A model generated the notes under the pieces. That model worked only from the letters and a program-made list of their open reading frames with translations. It made no database searches and was not told where the DNA came from. A program made the translations under genes and the position numbers. 64,000 bases of DNA from positions 310,001 to 374,000 of the forward strand of contig NZ_JAIQZC010000002.1 in assembly GCF_020164535.1 (NCBI RefSeq), read 5' to 3'. The stretch is from Psychroflexus montanilacus. Its GTDB lineage: Bacteria > Bacteroidota > Bacteroidia > Flavobacteriales > Flavobacteriaceae. The stretch's first letter is position 1. Each line of letters begins with the position of its first letter. Of this stretch, positions 28,623 to 37,464 are shown one piece after another.

Positions 28623-29867
28623 TTATTTTAAAATGGCTTCATAAATCAGCTCCAAAGCTTTGTTCACGGCTTTCTGAGTGACCCGCTCACGGTGTTTACC
28701 AAATTGAAATTCATGCACTTGAGTGTCATTTGTAGTGGCAATAGCGATAAAAACGGTGCCAATTTCGGCATTGCTATCTCCTTTGGTCGGTCCTGCATTT
28801 CCAGTGGTCGCAATAGCAAAATCAGCTTTAAACATTGCTTTCGCTTTTTCAGCCATTGCTTTTGTAATTTCAGAACTTACTACTGAATATTTTTCGATAA
28901 GCTCTTTTGGAATTTGTAATACATCATTTTTAGCTGAAGTGGCGTAACTCACTACCGACCCAATAAAGTAGCCTGAAGCGCCAGGAATTTCTGTAAACTT
29001 TGCTGCCAGTCGACCGCCTGTACAACTTTCTGCAGTAACTAAAGTTTTGCCTTTTTGAGAAAATGCTTCAGCGATACGCTCTTCAAGTGTTTGTTCATCT
29101 TCATAGCCTTTAATGATGTCTCCGATGATGCGGTTTAGGCTTTCGACAGCAGAATTTAATCCGTCTTTCAGCAGTTGTTCATCCTCTCCACGAGCACTCA
29201 ACCTCAACCTTACCCTACCTAAACTCGGCAAGTAAGCCAGTTTTATAAAAGATGGTAATTGATTCTCCCAGTCTTCAATTCTATCTGCAATTGCACTTTC
29301 ACCCAAACCATAAGTCAAAACCGTTTTATGGATAATAAACGGTGTTCTAAATCGATCCTGAAGCCTTGGCAAAGCCTGCTCGGTTAGGATAGATTTCATC
29401 TCATAGGGCACCCCTGGCATAGAAATGTAGACCACCCCATCTTTCTCAAACCACATCCCCGGTGCAGTACCGTATTCATTGTGTAAAGTGATGGCTTGCG
29501 AGGGCAACCAGGCTTGCGATCGATTGGCTTCTAGGATGGGTGTATTGACGTATTTTTTGAAGATGTCCTCCACATGCGCTAATACTTTCTTATCCAAAAC
29601 CAGTTCATCATTAAAATATTCACAAAACGTATGTTTGGTAATATCATCCTTAGTAGGACCTAAACCACCTGTGATAATGATAATATTGGAGCGTTTTGAA
29701 GCTTCTTCAAAAGCATTGAGAATATGCGCCTTTTCATCTTCAATAGAGGTGATTTGATAAACATCCACTCCAATTTTATTCAATTGCTTAGCGATGTAGG
29801 CTGAATTGGTATCGATGATTTGTCCAATAAGGATCTCATCGCCGATGGTAATAATTTCTGCTTGCAT
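28623..29867 (-). CDS. cinA: CinA family nicotinamide-nucleotide amidohydrolase
   Basis: A 414-residue two-domain protein. The N-terminal COG1058 domain has [20 protein letters not shown] and [16 protein letters not shown], a fold shared with molybdopterin-binding proteins. The C-terminal domain from about residue 255 has the amidase motif [16 protein letters not shown] and [12 protein letters not shown]. Such proteins recycle nicotinamide mononucleotide in the pyridine nucleotide cycle, and the name comes from competence genes. Last gene of the exonuclease-FAH-cinA operon, 3 bases after its neighbour. Confidence 0.93.
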   Translation of the reverse strand: MQAEIITIGDEILIGQIIDTNSAYIAKQLNKIGVDVYQITSIEDEKAHILNAFEEASKRSNIIIITGGLGPTKDDITKHTFCEYFNDELVLDKKVLAHVEDIFKKYVNTPILEANRSQAWLPSQAITLHNEYGTAPGMWFEKDGVVYISMPGVPYEMKSILTEQALPRLQDRFRTPFIIHKTVLTYGLGESAIADRIEDWENQLPSFIKLAYLPSLGRVRLRLSARGEDEQLLKDGLNSAVESLNRIIGDIIKGYEDEQTLEERIAEAFSQKGKTLVTAESCTGGRLAAKFTEIPGASGYFIGSVVSYATSAKNDVLQIPKELIEKYSVVSSEITKAMAEKAKAMFKADFAIATTGNAGPTKGDSNAEIGTVFIAIATTNDTQVHEFQFGKHRERVTQKAVNKALELIYEAILK

Positions 29868-29870
29868 ATG

Positions 29871-30485
29871 TTATTTAACTTGAATTGAAAAACAGGAAGA
29901 ATCCTTAATATAGCCTTCCAAAATATCTCCCTCATCCACTCGCCCCACCCCTGAAGGTGTTCCTGTAAAAATAATATCGCCTATTTTTAAAGTGAAGTAT
30001 TGAGAAACATAAGCGATCAGTTCATCAATTTTCCAAAGCATTTCTGAAGTAGATCCCGACTGAACAATGTCTTTATTTTTTTCTAATCTAAATGAAATGT
30101 CATTGACATCCTTAAAATCTGACTTAGAAAACCAGTGTTCTCCAATTACCGCAGCGCCATCAAAGCCTTTAGCTTTTTCCCAAGGCAAACCTTTATCTTT
30201 CAAGTAATTTTGAACATCTCTGGCTGTAAAATCAATGCCCAGTCCGATTTCGTCATAGTACTTTTGCGCAAATTTAGGCTGAATGTGTTTTCCCACCTTA
30301 TTGATTTTGACTAAAATCTCTACTTCATAATGCACGTCATCTGAGAAGGACGGAATAATAAATGGATTGTTTTTTAATAACACGGAAGAATCCGGTTTTA
30401 AAAACACTACTGGATGTTCTGGTTTTTCATTTTTTAATTCAGAAATATGACTAGCATAATTTCTTCCGATGCAAATTAATTTCAT
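29871..30485 (-). CDS. Fumarylacetoacetate hydrolase family protein
   Basis: A compact 204-residue FAH-fold enzyme starting MKLICIGRNYASHISELKN. It shows the metal-binding HYEVEILVKI, the GLGIDFTARDVQ segment and GDIIFTGTPSGVGRVDEGD. The family includes oxaloacetate decarboxylases, acylpyruvases and 2-hydroxyhepta-2,4-diene-1,7-dioate isomerases, and the sequence alone does not decide. It sits between the exonuclease and cinA genes with gaps of 8 and 3 bases. Confidence 0.87.
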   Translation of the reverse strand: MKLICIGRNYASHISELKNEKPEHPVVFLKPDSSVLLKNNPFIIPSFSDDVHYEVEILVKINKVGKHIQPKFAQKYYDEIGLGIDFTARDVQNYLKDKGLPWEKAKGFDGAAVIGEHWFSKSDFKDVNDISFRLEKNKDIVQSGSTSEMLWKIDELIAYVSQYFTLKIGDIIFTGTPSGVGRVDEGDILEGYIKDSSCFSIQVK

Positions 30486-30493
30486 AATCAGGA

Positions 30494-31264
30494 TTATTTA
30501 GTCGCTAGCTTTCTCAGTTTGATAGCCGTGAGAACTTTTTTGGTATAGAGAGGGAAATCTGAATTTTGGATCCAGCCAAAATAGCCTGGCTCTTTCTCTA
30601 GCACGTCTTCAACTTTCTTACCTCTAAACTTGCCAAAACCAAAGACCTCCTCATCTTTTTTATTTAAAACAATAAAGCCAGCGAGGTCAGCAAATTTTTT
30701 GTGTGCGCTATAGGCAGAAAGCCATTTGGTGTCATTTTCTAAATCTGGATAACGATCCAGTTGAGATTTTAAAACCTCGTAAGTTGCATTTGTATCTGCT
30801 TCTGCACTGTGAGCATCAGTCAAATCTTTATCGCAGTAAAATTTATAAGCCGCCTCCAGTGTTCTCTTCTCTTTTTTATGAAAAATAGTCTGCACATCTA
30901 CCGCGTTCACTTTTTTTAAATCAAAATCAATACCCACCCGAAGCATTTCTTCAGCTAGCAAAGGAATATCAAAGCGGTTGCTGTTGTACCCTGCCAAATC
31001 ACAGCCTTTGATCATTTGGTTGATTTTGGGTGCCAGCTCTTCAAACTTGGGTTCATCTGCTACATCCTCATCACTTATACCATGAATAGCAGTTGTTTCT
31101 TTAGGAATCGGAATGCCTGGATTGACCTTCCAGGTGAAACTTTCTTTATTGTTGTTTTCAAAAACTTTCAAAATTGAAATTTCTACAATTCTGTCTTTTG
31201 AAATATTTGTACCTGTGGTTTCCAAATCAAAAAAACAGATTGGACGTGTCAATTTTAATTCCAT
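30494..31264 (-). CDS. DnaQ-like 3'-5' exonuclease
   Basis: The 256-residue protein is a DEDDh exonuclease: FFDLETTGTNISKDRIVEIS (Exo I, D and E), HGISDEDVADEP, GYNSNRFDIPLLAEE (Exo II, D) and DAHSAEADTNATYEV (Exo III, H and D). After the nuclease domain, from about residue 190, there is a small region (FGFGKFRGKKVEDVLEKEPGY) like the QGR-type module found behind such exonucleases in this phylum. It may proofread for DNA polymerase III or trim DNA or RNA ends. First gene of the operon. Confidence 0.87.
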   Translation of the reverse strand: MELKLTRPICFFDLETTGTNISKDRIVEISILKVFENNNKESFTWKVNPGIPIPKETTAIHGISDEDVADEPKFEELAPKINQMIKGCDLAGYNSNRFDIPLLAEEMLRVGIDFDLKKVNAVDVQTIFHKKEKRTLEAAYKFYCDKDLTDAHSAEADTNATYEVLKSQLDRYPDLENDTKWLSAYSAHKKFADLAGFIVLNKKDEEVFGFGKFRGKKVEDVLEKEPGYFGWIQNSDFPLYTKKVLTAIKLRKLATK

Positions 31265-31280
31265 TGCAATTATTTTATTG

Positions 31281-31288
31281 CAAAGTTA
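31281..31288 (-). promoter_or_regulatory. -7 element TAACTTTG of the exonuclease-FAH-cinA operon
   Basis: Consensus element on the minus strand 16 bases upstream of the exonuclease ATG, giving a leader of about ten bases. Confidence 0.6.
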
Positions 31289-31412
31289 GTATTTGAAGCC
31301 AAAGAAATCTTGAATTAACTAAAATTTGAACTAAAATGCAGAGAGCCACAAAAGTTTCTTCTTTTTAATTTCAAAAAAATGATTAAATTAGGTGCCAACC
31401 AACCAAAATCGA

Positions 31413-31841
31413 ATGTCGTTTAAATTTGTATCGTATATGAGCTCCCAGTCTCGTATAATGTCCAAAAAAAGTATTGAAGAGTTTTTATTTCAAGTTAGAG
31501 AAAAAAATAAACGCTTAACTATTACCGGTGTTTTACTCTTAATTCAAGGGAAGTTCGTCCAATACATAGAAGGTCCAGCAGAAGAAATTGACAAATTGTA
31601 TGAGTCCATAAGTAACGACAGCAGACACACAGACATGATTTTATTGGATTCTGGAGATGTTGAAAATCGCCAGTTCAATGACTGGTCGATGGCTTACAAA
31701 GAGGTAAGCGATAAGCGAATCAAAGAAATTATAGGAGATGAAAATCTTAACCTTGAAGATGTTTTTCTTAATGGCAAAGACGTCAAAAACCATCCTGTTC
31801 TTACTGTATTATACGATTTTGTAAAAACACTTTCAAGCTAA
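31413..31841 (+). CDS. Stand-alone BLUF-domain blue-light sensor
   Basis: The 142-residue protein from the ATG at 31413 is essentially one BLUF domain. The flavin-facing tyrosine is in FVSYMSS, the asparagine in EKNKRLTITGVLL, and the glutamine in GKFVQYIEG, followed by SNDSRHTDMILL and RQFNDWSMAY with the conserved tryptophan region. All residues of the BLUF photocycle are present. BLUF proteins bind FAD and signal on blue light. There is no output domain, so it must act by binding a partner that the sequence does not reveal. An upstream GTG (31392) would add 7 residues and is less likely. Confidence 0.88.
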   Translation: MSFKFVSYMSSQSRIMSKKSIEEFLFQVREKNKRLTITGVLLLIQGKFVQYIEGPAEEIDKLYESISNDSRHTDMILLDSGDVENRQFNDWSMAYKEVSDKRIKEIIGDENLNLEDVFLNGKDVKNHPVLTVLYDFVKTLSS

Positions 31842-31872
31842 AAGAGCCTTTAGAAAAAATCCAAAGGCCCTT
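31842..31872. terminator. Imperfect hairpin between BLUF and transketolase genes
   Basis: AAGAGCCTTT (31842-31851) pairs with AAAGGCCCTT (31863-31872) with one mismatch. There is no strong T-run on the plus strand, so its strength as terminator is doubtful. Confidence 0.4.
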
Positions 31873-31923
31873 AAATATTGAATAAATGTCTTGTATTATA
31901 CTACAAGAAATCTAACATTTTTA

Positions 31924-32880
31924 TTATTCCTTTCTCAAAATGACAGCTTCTGCTTTTTCTGTAATTGCTTTAGCATTCAAGCCATATTTATCGAGGAGCA
32001 TAAGCGGTTCACCACTTTCGCCAAAGGTATCTTCTGTCGCCACAAATTCTTGAGGTGCAGGATGATTTAGAGTTAATGTTCTGGCAACACTCTCTCCAAG
32101 TCCACCGAGAAAGTTATGCTCTTCTGCAGTGACCACACATTTAGTTTTTCTTACAGACTTCAAAATGGCTGTTTCATCCAAAGGCTTGATGGTATGGATG
32201 TTTATTACTTCTGCAGAAATTCCCTTTTCGTCAAGGGCTTTGGCAGCTTCAAGAGCTTCCCAAACCAAATGCCCTGTAGCAATAATCGTTACGTCATTTC
32301 CTTCAGTAAGCGTTACTGCTTTTCCAATTTCAAAGGTTTGATCTTCTGGTGTAAAGTTGGCTACTTTAGGCCTCCCAAACCTTAAATAAACTGGACCCTC
32401 GTGTTCTGCTATAGCAATGGTTGCTGCTTTGGTTTGATTATAATCACAGGTATTGATTACTGTCATCCCCGGAAGCATTTTCATCAAACCAAGATCCTCT
32501 AGAATCTGATGAGTGGCTCCGTCTTCTCCTAAGGTCAACCCTGCATGGGAAGCACAAATCTTGACGTTTTTACCTGAATAAGCTACGGATTGTCTGATCT
32601 GATCGTAGACCCGTCCAGTTGAGAAATTAGCAAAAGTTCCTGTAAAAGGAATTTTACCGCCAATAGTCATCCCCGCAGCGATACCTATCATGTTGGCTTC
32701 TGCGATTCCTATTTGAAAGAAGCGATCTGGATGATTGTCTTTAAACTCATCCATTTTTAATGAACCTGTAAGGTCTGCACAAAGAGCAACAACGTCTGGA
32801 TTGGTTTTACCAAGCTCTGCAAGGCCAGCTCCAAATCCAGATCGTGTATCTATATTTCCTGTATTTTTATATGTTTTCAT
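31924..32880 (-). CDS. Transketolase, C-terminal subunit
   Basis: A 318-residue protein equal to the pyrimidine-binding and C-terminal domains of transketolase. The catalytic glutamate lies in FQIGIAEANMIGIAAGM, and GPVYLRFGRPK and TAEEHNFLGGLGESVA follow. It needs the N-terminal subunit encoded 40 bases upstream to form the thiamine-diphosphate site. Transketolase moves two-carbon units in the pentose phosphate pathway. The split form is common in Bacteroidota, where it may exist beside a full-length enzyme. Confidence 0.93.
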   Translation of the reverse strand: MKTYKNTGNIDTRSGFGAGLAELGKTNPDVVALCADLTGSLKMDEFKDNHPDRFFQIGIAEANMIGIAAGMTIGGKIPFTGTFANFSTGRVYDQIRQSVAYSGKNVKICASHAGLTLGEDGATHQILEDLGLMKMLPGMTVINTCDYNQTKAATIAIAEHEGPVYLRFGRPKVANFTPEDQTFEIGKAVTLTEGNDVTIIATGHLVWEALEAAKALDEKGISAEVINIHTIKPLDETAILKSVRKTKCVVTAEEHNFLGGLGESVARTLTLNHPAPQEFVATEDTFGESGEPLMLLDKYGLNAKAITEKAEAVILRKE

Positions 32881-32920
32881 TTTGTAACGTCTTTATAAAT
32901 ATTTATTCCTGAATTGGGTT

Positions 32921-33766
32921 TTAGTAGTCGCCAAGTGTTTCCGGGTTTTGAGATAGAGCAGATTCCAGTTGCTCATCATTTGGAGCCTTACCATGCCAGG
33001 CATGAGTCCCCATCATGTAATCCACACCGTTACCCATTTCAGTTTCCATCAAAATGACAATAGGCTGCTGTTTACCTGTTAAATTCTTAGCTTGTTCTAA
33101 AGCAGACTTTATAGCGTCAATATTATTTCCTTCTTTAAGCTCTATAACTTTCCAATCGAAAGCCTCAAATTTTTTCTTCAAATCACCAAGAGGCAGAACA
33201 TCATCAGTTGCCCCGTCAATTTGTTTTTTATTGTAATCAATAGTGGCAATAAGATTATCTACACCTTTAGAGCCTGCATAAAGAATAGCTTCCCAGTTTT
33301 GACCTTCTTGCAATTCACCATCACCATGAAGACTATAAACCAAGTGGGAATCTTTATTCATTTTTTTGGTATGTGCCGCTCCGATAGCTACAGACATACC
33401 TTGTCCTAAAGAACCAGAGGCAATTCTAATTCCTGGAAGACCTTCGTGGGTGGTTGGATGGCCCTGAAGTCTGGAGTCTATTTTCCTGAAGGTATTTAAC
33501 TCTTCGACTGGAAAAAAACCAGATCTGGCTAATACACTATAAAAAACCGGCGAAATATGACCATTGGATAAAAAGAATAAATCTTCATTTTTTCCGTCCA
33601 TATCAAAGCTTGAGGAATAGTCCATAACTTCCTGATAAAGGACTGAAAAAAATTCTGCACAACCCAAAGAACCTCCTGGATGCCCAGAGTTCACTTGATG
33701 TACCTGACGAAGAATATCTCTTCTTACTTGTGTAACAAAATCTTGTAGTTGTTGTGTTGTTGACAT
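32921..33766 (-). CDS. Transketolase, N-terminal subunit
   Basis: A 281-residue protein equal to the diphosphate-binding domain. It has HQVNSGHPGGSLGCAEF, GSLGQGMSVAIGAA and the thiamine-diphosphate motif GDGELQEGQNWEA, with D and N ligands for the metal. It ends in VDYMMGTHAWHGKAPNDEQ. The first gene of the pair, it provides half of the active site at the subunit interface. Confidence 0.93.
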   Translation of the reverse strand: MSTTQQLQDFVTQVRRDILRQVHQVNSGHPGGSLGCAEFFSVLYQEVMDYSSSFDMDGKNEDLFFLSNGHISPVFYSVLARSGFFPVEELNTFRKIDSRLQGHPTTHEGLPGIRIASGSLGQGMSVAIGAAHTKKMNKDSHLVYSLHGDGELQEGQNWEAILYAGSKGVDNLIATIDYNKKQIDGATDDVLPLGDLKKKFEAFDWKVIELKEGNNIDAIKSALEQAKNLTGKQQPIVILMETEMGNGVDYMMGTHAWHGKAPNDEQLESALSQNPETLGDY

Positions 33767-33792
33767 GAGATAATTGAAAGTTTTAAGTTGCT

Positions 33793-33800
33793 CAAAAGTA
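33793..33800 (-). promoter_or_regulatory. -7 element TACTTTTG of the transketolase pair
   Basis: Consensus element on the minus strand 26 bases upstream of the N-subunit ATG. Confidence 0.5.
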
Positions 33801-33882
33801 AGGATTTATTATAAATTAGGTAATGGTTGAGGAATCAATCCTAATATCTTTATGTCAAAGAAAATGTTTTGATAGAGTTAAG

Positions 33883-33890
33883 TATCTTTG
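33883..33890 (+). promoter_or_regulatory. -7 element TATCTTTG of tgt
   Basis: Consensus element ending 18 bases before the tgt ATG; no matching -33 TTG at the usual spacing. Confidence 0.6.
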
Positions 33891-33908
33891 TAAACTATTA
33901 GTTTTCAT

Positions 33909-35039
33909 ATGAAATTCGAATTACTGAGTAAAGACCCCAACTCCAAAGCACGAGCAGGTAAAATCACAACAGATCACGGTGTTATTGAAACACCGATTTT
34001 TATGCCTGTTGGTACCATTGCCACTGTTAAAGGTGTTCATCAAAGGGAATTGAAAGAGGAAATAAATCCAGATATTATTCTTGGAAATACCTACCATCTC
34101 TACTTGAGACCTGGGACTGGCATTTTAAGAAAGGCTGGAGGCCTTCATAAGTTCATGAATTGGGATAGAAATATTCTCACCGATAGTGGAGGTTATCAGG
34201 TCTATTCACTTTCTGCCAATCGGAAAATAAACGAGCAAGGTGTAAAGTTTAAGTCGCATATAGATGGATCTATGCACCTTTTTACTCCAGAAAGTGCAGT
34301 CGATATTCAAAGAGAAATTGGAGCAGATATCATTATGGCATTTGATGAATGTACTCCTTATCCGTGCGAGTATAATTATGCCAAGCGTTCTATGCATATG
34401 ACACACCGATGGCTAGACCGCTGTATGTCACATATGAAAAAAACCTCTCCTTTATATGGACATGACCAAACTTTGTTTCCGATTGTTCAAGGAAGTACTT
34501 ATAAAGACCTAAGAAAACAATCTGCAGAATATATTGCCAATGTTGGCGCAGAAGGAAACGCTATAGGAGGATTATCGGTGGGAGAACCCGATGATGAAAT
34601 GTATGCGATGACCGAGGTTGTTACAGAAATCTTACCTGAAGACAAGCCGAGGTATTTAATGGGTGTTGGTACTCCTTCCAATCTATTAGAAAATATAGCT
34701 TTAGGGGTTGATATGTTTGATTGTGTAATGCCGACAAGAAATGCCAGGAACGGCATGCTTTTTACTTCTGAAGGCACCATCAACATCAAAAATAAAAAAT
34801 GGGAAGATGACTTCTCTGTCTTGGATCCTGCTGGATACACCTGGGTCGATACAGAATATTCTAAAGCTTACCTGAAACATTTGTTTTCAGTAAAAGAATT
34901 ATTAGGGAAACAAATTGCTACAATTCACAACCTGGGGTTTTACCTTTGGCTGGTAAGGGAGGCGAGACGACAAATCCAGGCAGGCACCTTTAGAGCCTGG
35001 AAAGATATGATGGTAAAAAAACTATCGGTAAGATTATAA
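33909..35039 (+). CDS. tgt: Queuine tRNA-ribosyltransferase, lacking the zinc cysteines
   Basis: The 376-residue enzyme has the Tgt core: GNTYHLYLRPG, LTDSGGYQVYSL with the general-base aspartate, VQGSTYKDLRKQS, GGLSVGEPDDEMY, YLMGVGTPSNLLE and the nucleophile region FDCVMPTRNARNG. It swaps guanine 34 for preQ1 in tRNAs with GUN anticodons. The C-terminal zinc site, normally LDPxCxCxxCxxYSRAY, reads LDPAGYTWVDTEYSKAYLKH, so all three cysteines are replaced by G, T and D, while the distal TIHNL histidine remains. Followed 10 bases later by the lptF/G gene. Confidence 0.95.
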   Translation: MKFELLSKDPNSKARAGKITTDHGVIETPIFMPVGTIATVKGVHQRELKEEINPDIILGNTYHLYLRPGTGILRKAGGLHKFMNWDRNILTDSGGYQVYSLSANRKINEQGVKFKSHIDGSMHLFTPESAVDIQREIGADIIMAFDECTPYPCEYNYAKRSMHMTHRWLDRCMSHMKKTSPLYGHDQTLFPIVQGSTYKDLRKQSAEYIANVGAEGNAIGGLSVGEPDDEMYAMTEVVTEILPEDKPRYLMGVGTPSNLLENIALGVDMFDCVMPTRNARNGMLFTSEGTINIKNKKWEDDFSVLDPAGYTWVDTEYSKAYLKHLFSVKELLGKQIATIHNLGFYLWLVREARRQIQAGTFRAWKDMMVKKLSVRL

Positions 35040-35049
35040 AAACTAGCTT

Positions 35050-36126
35050 TTGAAAATAATAGACTGGTACATACTGAAAAGATACTTAGCGACCTTTATA
35101 TCGCTTTTACTGATGTTTATCCCGATAGGCATCATTGTAAATCTTTCAGAAAAAATTGACGACATTACAGAAAACGAAGTACCTATTGAGGAGGTATTTG
35201 TCTTCTATGGCAATTTCACCATCTATTTTGCCAATTTACTTTTTCCCATTTTCTTGTTTCTTTCTATTATTTGGTTTACCTCAAAACTTGCCAACAACAC
35301 TGAAATCATTGCGATTTTAAGTTCTGGAATTTCGTTTTGGAGGTTTTTGAGACCATACTTTATAGGCGCTACCTTAGTATGTGGTGTGGCCTTAATATTT
35401 ACGATGTATCTAGTACCAAATGCCAGTCAGGGATTCAATGAATTCAAATACAAATACTTTAAAAAAGGAAAACAATCTCAGGAAACAACCAACGTCTACA
35501 GGCAGGTAAATGATGAAGAATTTATTTTTGCCACCAACTTTCAGCCAGAAACCAGAACTGCAAGAAATTTCACTTTAGAGCATTTTGAAGATGATCACAT
35601 GAAGTTTAAGATTTCCGCCTCAAGATTAAAATTCAACCCTGAAGATTCAACTTACACCCTCAATAATTTTGAAAAGAGAATTATAAAAGAAAGGGAGGAT
35701 ATTATTGAAAGAGAATCCACAAAAGATACAGTTTTACCTTTTGAATTTGATGAGCTTACACCTGTAGAATATATCGCTGAAACATTGGATTATGGGGAAC
35801 TCAAAGATTTCATTGCCACCGAAAAGCGCAGAGGTTCAGCAAACATAAGCAGTTATCAAATTGTAGCTTACAAAAGGTGGAGTGTTCCTGTATCAGCTTT
35901 TATTTTAACCATTATTGCTGTCTCAGTTTCTGCTATGAAGAGGCGAGGTGGTATGGGAGCAAATCTAGCGATTGGTATTGTCATTGCATTTGGCTACATA
36001 TTTTTAGATAAAGTTTTCGGAACAATTGCAGAAAAATCAACCTTTTCACCTCTTATTGCTGTTTGGTTCTCCAATATATTATTTGGGATACTTGCTATTT
36101 ATTTACTCATTAAAGCAAAGCGTTAA
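35050..36126 (+). CDS. LptF/LptG family LPS export permease
   Basis: A 358-residue YjgP/YjgQ protein. It starts with MKIIDWYILKRYLATFI, the family's usual N-terminus, with membrane helices at about 10-35, 50-75, 95-118 and, after a periplasmic beta-jellyroll-like region (about 125-265), at 272-290, 302-318 and 330-352. LptF and LptG join LptB to extract lipopolysaccharide from the inner membrane. I cannot tell F from G. The start is TTG at 35050: an in-frame TAG at 35044-35046 precludes an earlier start. It is translated just after tgt. Confidence 0.88.
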   Translation: MKIIDWYILKRYLATFISLLLMFIPIGIIVNLSEKIDDITENEVPIEEVFVFYGNFTIYFANLLFPIFLFLSIIWFTSKLANNTEIIAILSSGISFWRFLRPYFIGATLVCGVALIFTMYLVPNASQGFNEFKYKYFKKGKQSQETTNVYRQVNDEEFIFATNFQPETRTARNFTLEHFEDDHMKFKISASRLKFNPEDSTYTLNNFEKRIIKEREDIIERESTKDTVLPFEFDELTPVEYIAETLDYGELKDFIATEKRRGSANISSYQIVAYKRWSVPVSAFILTIIAVSVSAMKRRGGMGANLAIGIVIAFGYIFLDKVFGTIAEKSTFSPLIAVWFSNILFGILAIYLLIKAKR

Positions 36127-36305
36127 TCAATTGAACAAGAAAAAACTGAAAAGAGAAATAAAACAATTCATAACCATTGAAGTTAATACATAGAGATTAA
36201 AAATGATAGATAAAGCTAATTTTGACGTCTTTCTTTTTAATATCTAACTTCTCCTCTAGAATTTAAAAGCATTCTTATTATCAAAATAAACAGATATATC
36301 TTTTA

Positions 36306-36313
36306 TATATTTG
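36306..36313 (+). promoter_or_regulatory. -7 element TATATTTG of accA
   Basis: Consensus element 31 bases before the accA ATG. No TTG is found at -33. The remaining 180 bases between lptF/G and this site show nothing recognisable. Confidence 0.55.
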
Positions 36314-36344
36314 CCAACTGACTTTAAAGAAACACACTGTATTC

Positions 36345-37298
36345 ATGGAATATTTAGATTTTGAATTACCGATAAAAGCCCTTCAAGAGCAATATGAAAA
36401 AGCTTGCGAAATAGGTGAGGATAGTGAAGTAGATGTCACGGATACGTGCAAACAAATCAAACTCAAGCTAGATAATAAAAAGAAAGAAATCTATTCCAAT
36501 CTTAATGCTTGGCAAAGAGTTCAACTGTCCAGACACCCCAACAGACCTTATACACTTGATTACATCAATGCCATCTGCGGGGAAACATTTATGGAATTGC
36601 ACGGGGATCGAAGTTTTGGTGATGATAAAGCTATGATTGGGGGTCTTGGAAAGATAGACCAGCAAAGCTTTATGTTCATTGGACAACAAAAAGGTTACAA
36701 CACTAAAACTCGTCAATACAGGAATTTTGGGATGGCCAATCCTGAAGGTTACCGTAAGGCCCTTCGCTTAATGAAAAAGGCTGAAAAGTTTAACTTACCG
36801 ATAGTGACCTTAGTGGATACTCCAGGAGCCTTTCCAGGCCTTGAAGCTGAAGAAAGAGGTCAGGGTGAAGCTATTGCCCGTAACATCATGGAGATGAGTC
36901 AGCTAAAGGTTCCCATCATCGTCATCATTATTGGTGAAGGCGCAAGTGGCGGTGCTTTAGGAATTGCAGTAGGAGATACAGTGATGATGCTTGAAAACAC
37001 CTGGTACTCGGTTATATCTCCTGAATCTTGTTCTTCTATTTTATGGAGAAGCTGGGAGTACAAACAAACAGCAGCCGAAGCTTTAAAATTGACAGCCAAT
37101 GATATGAAGAAACTAAAAATCATTGACAAGATTATTAAAGAACCTATTGGTGGAGCACATAGCAATAGAGAAAAAGCATTTGAAATTGTCACTAAAACAA
37201 TTCTTTCTGAATTTGAAGAATTAAAAAAGTTATCCCCAGAAGATTTGGTAGAAAAAAGAATGCAAAAATTTATCGACATCGGAGTCTATTCCGAATAA
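36345..37298 (+). CDS. accA: Acetyl-CoA carboxylase carboxyltransferase subunit alpha
   Basis: The 317-residue protein is a full-length Acc[72 protein letters not shown] and [14 protein letters not shown] follow in the expected order. With AccD it transfers carboxyl from biotin to acetyl-CoA to make malonyl-CoA, the first committed step of fatty acid synthesis. Monocistronic with its own promoter and terminator. Confidence 0.96.
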   Translation: MEYLDFELPIKALQEQYEKACEIGEDSEVDVTDTCKQIKLKLDNKKKEIYSNLNAWQRVQLSRHPNRPYTLDYINAICGETFMELHGDRSFGDDKAMIGGLGKIDQQSFMFIGQQKGYNTKTRQYRNFGMANPEGYRKALRLMKKAEKFNLPIVTLVDTPGAFPGLEAEERGQGEAIARNIMEMSQLKVPIIVIIIGEGASGGALGIAVGDTVMMLENTWYSVISPESCSSILWRSWEYKQTAAEALKLTANDMKKLKIIDKIIKEPIGGAHSNREKAFEIVTKTILSEFEELKKLSPEDLVEKRMQKFIDIGVYSE

Positions 37299-37321
37299 CC
37301 CCTATAAAACATCAAATTATT

Positions 37322-37354
37322 AAAAAATCCAGATAAATTCTATCTGGATTTTTT
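37322..37354. terminator. Terminator of accA
   Basis: A 14-bp perfect stem (37322-37335 with 37341-37354) around a 5-base loop AATTC, ending in a T-run on the plus strand and equally in the other direction. DnaA boxes begin 3 bases later. Confidence 0.88.
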
Positions 37355-37357
37355 AGG

Positions 37358-37401
37358 TTATCCACAATTATTTAGAGTTATCCACATCTATTTGTGGAAA
37401 A
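37358..37401. promoter_or_regulatory. Cluster of three DnaA boxes upstream of dnaB
   Basis: Two perfect DnaA boxes TTATCCACA in direct orientation (37358-37366 and 37378-37386, spaced 20 bp start to start, about two helix turns) are followed by an inverted box TTTTCCACA (minus strand, 37401-37393). The spacing puts the first two on the same face of the DNA. The region up to the dnaB ATG at 37465 is AT-rich. It could be a DnaA-controlled promoter for dnaB or part of a replication origin. Confidence 0.7.
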
Positions 37402-37464
37402 CACAAGAGTGTTAACTCGACCGAATTTATTAGAATTTCATAACCTTTTATTTACATTCGTGGC

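Noticed and set aside
36899-37279. Minus-strand frame of 126 codons
   Set aside because: Antisense shadow of accA.
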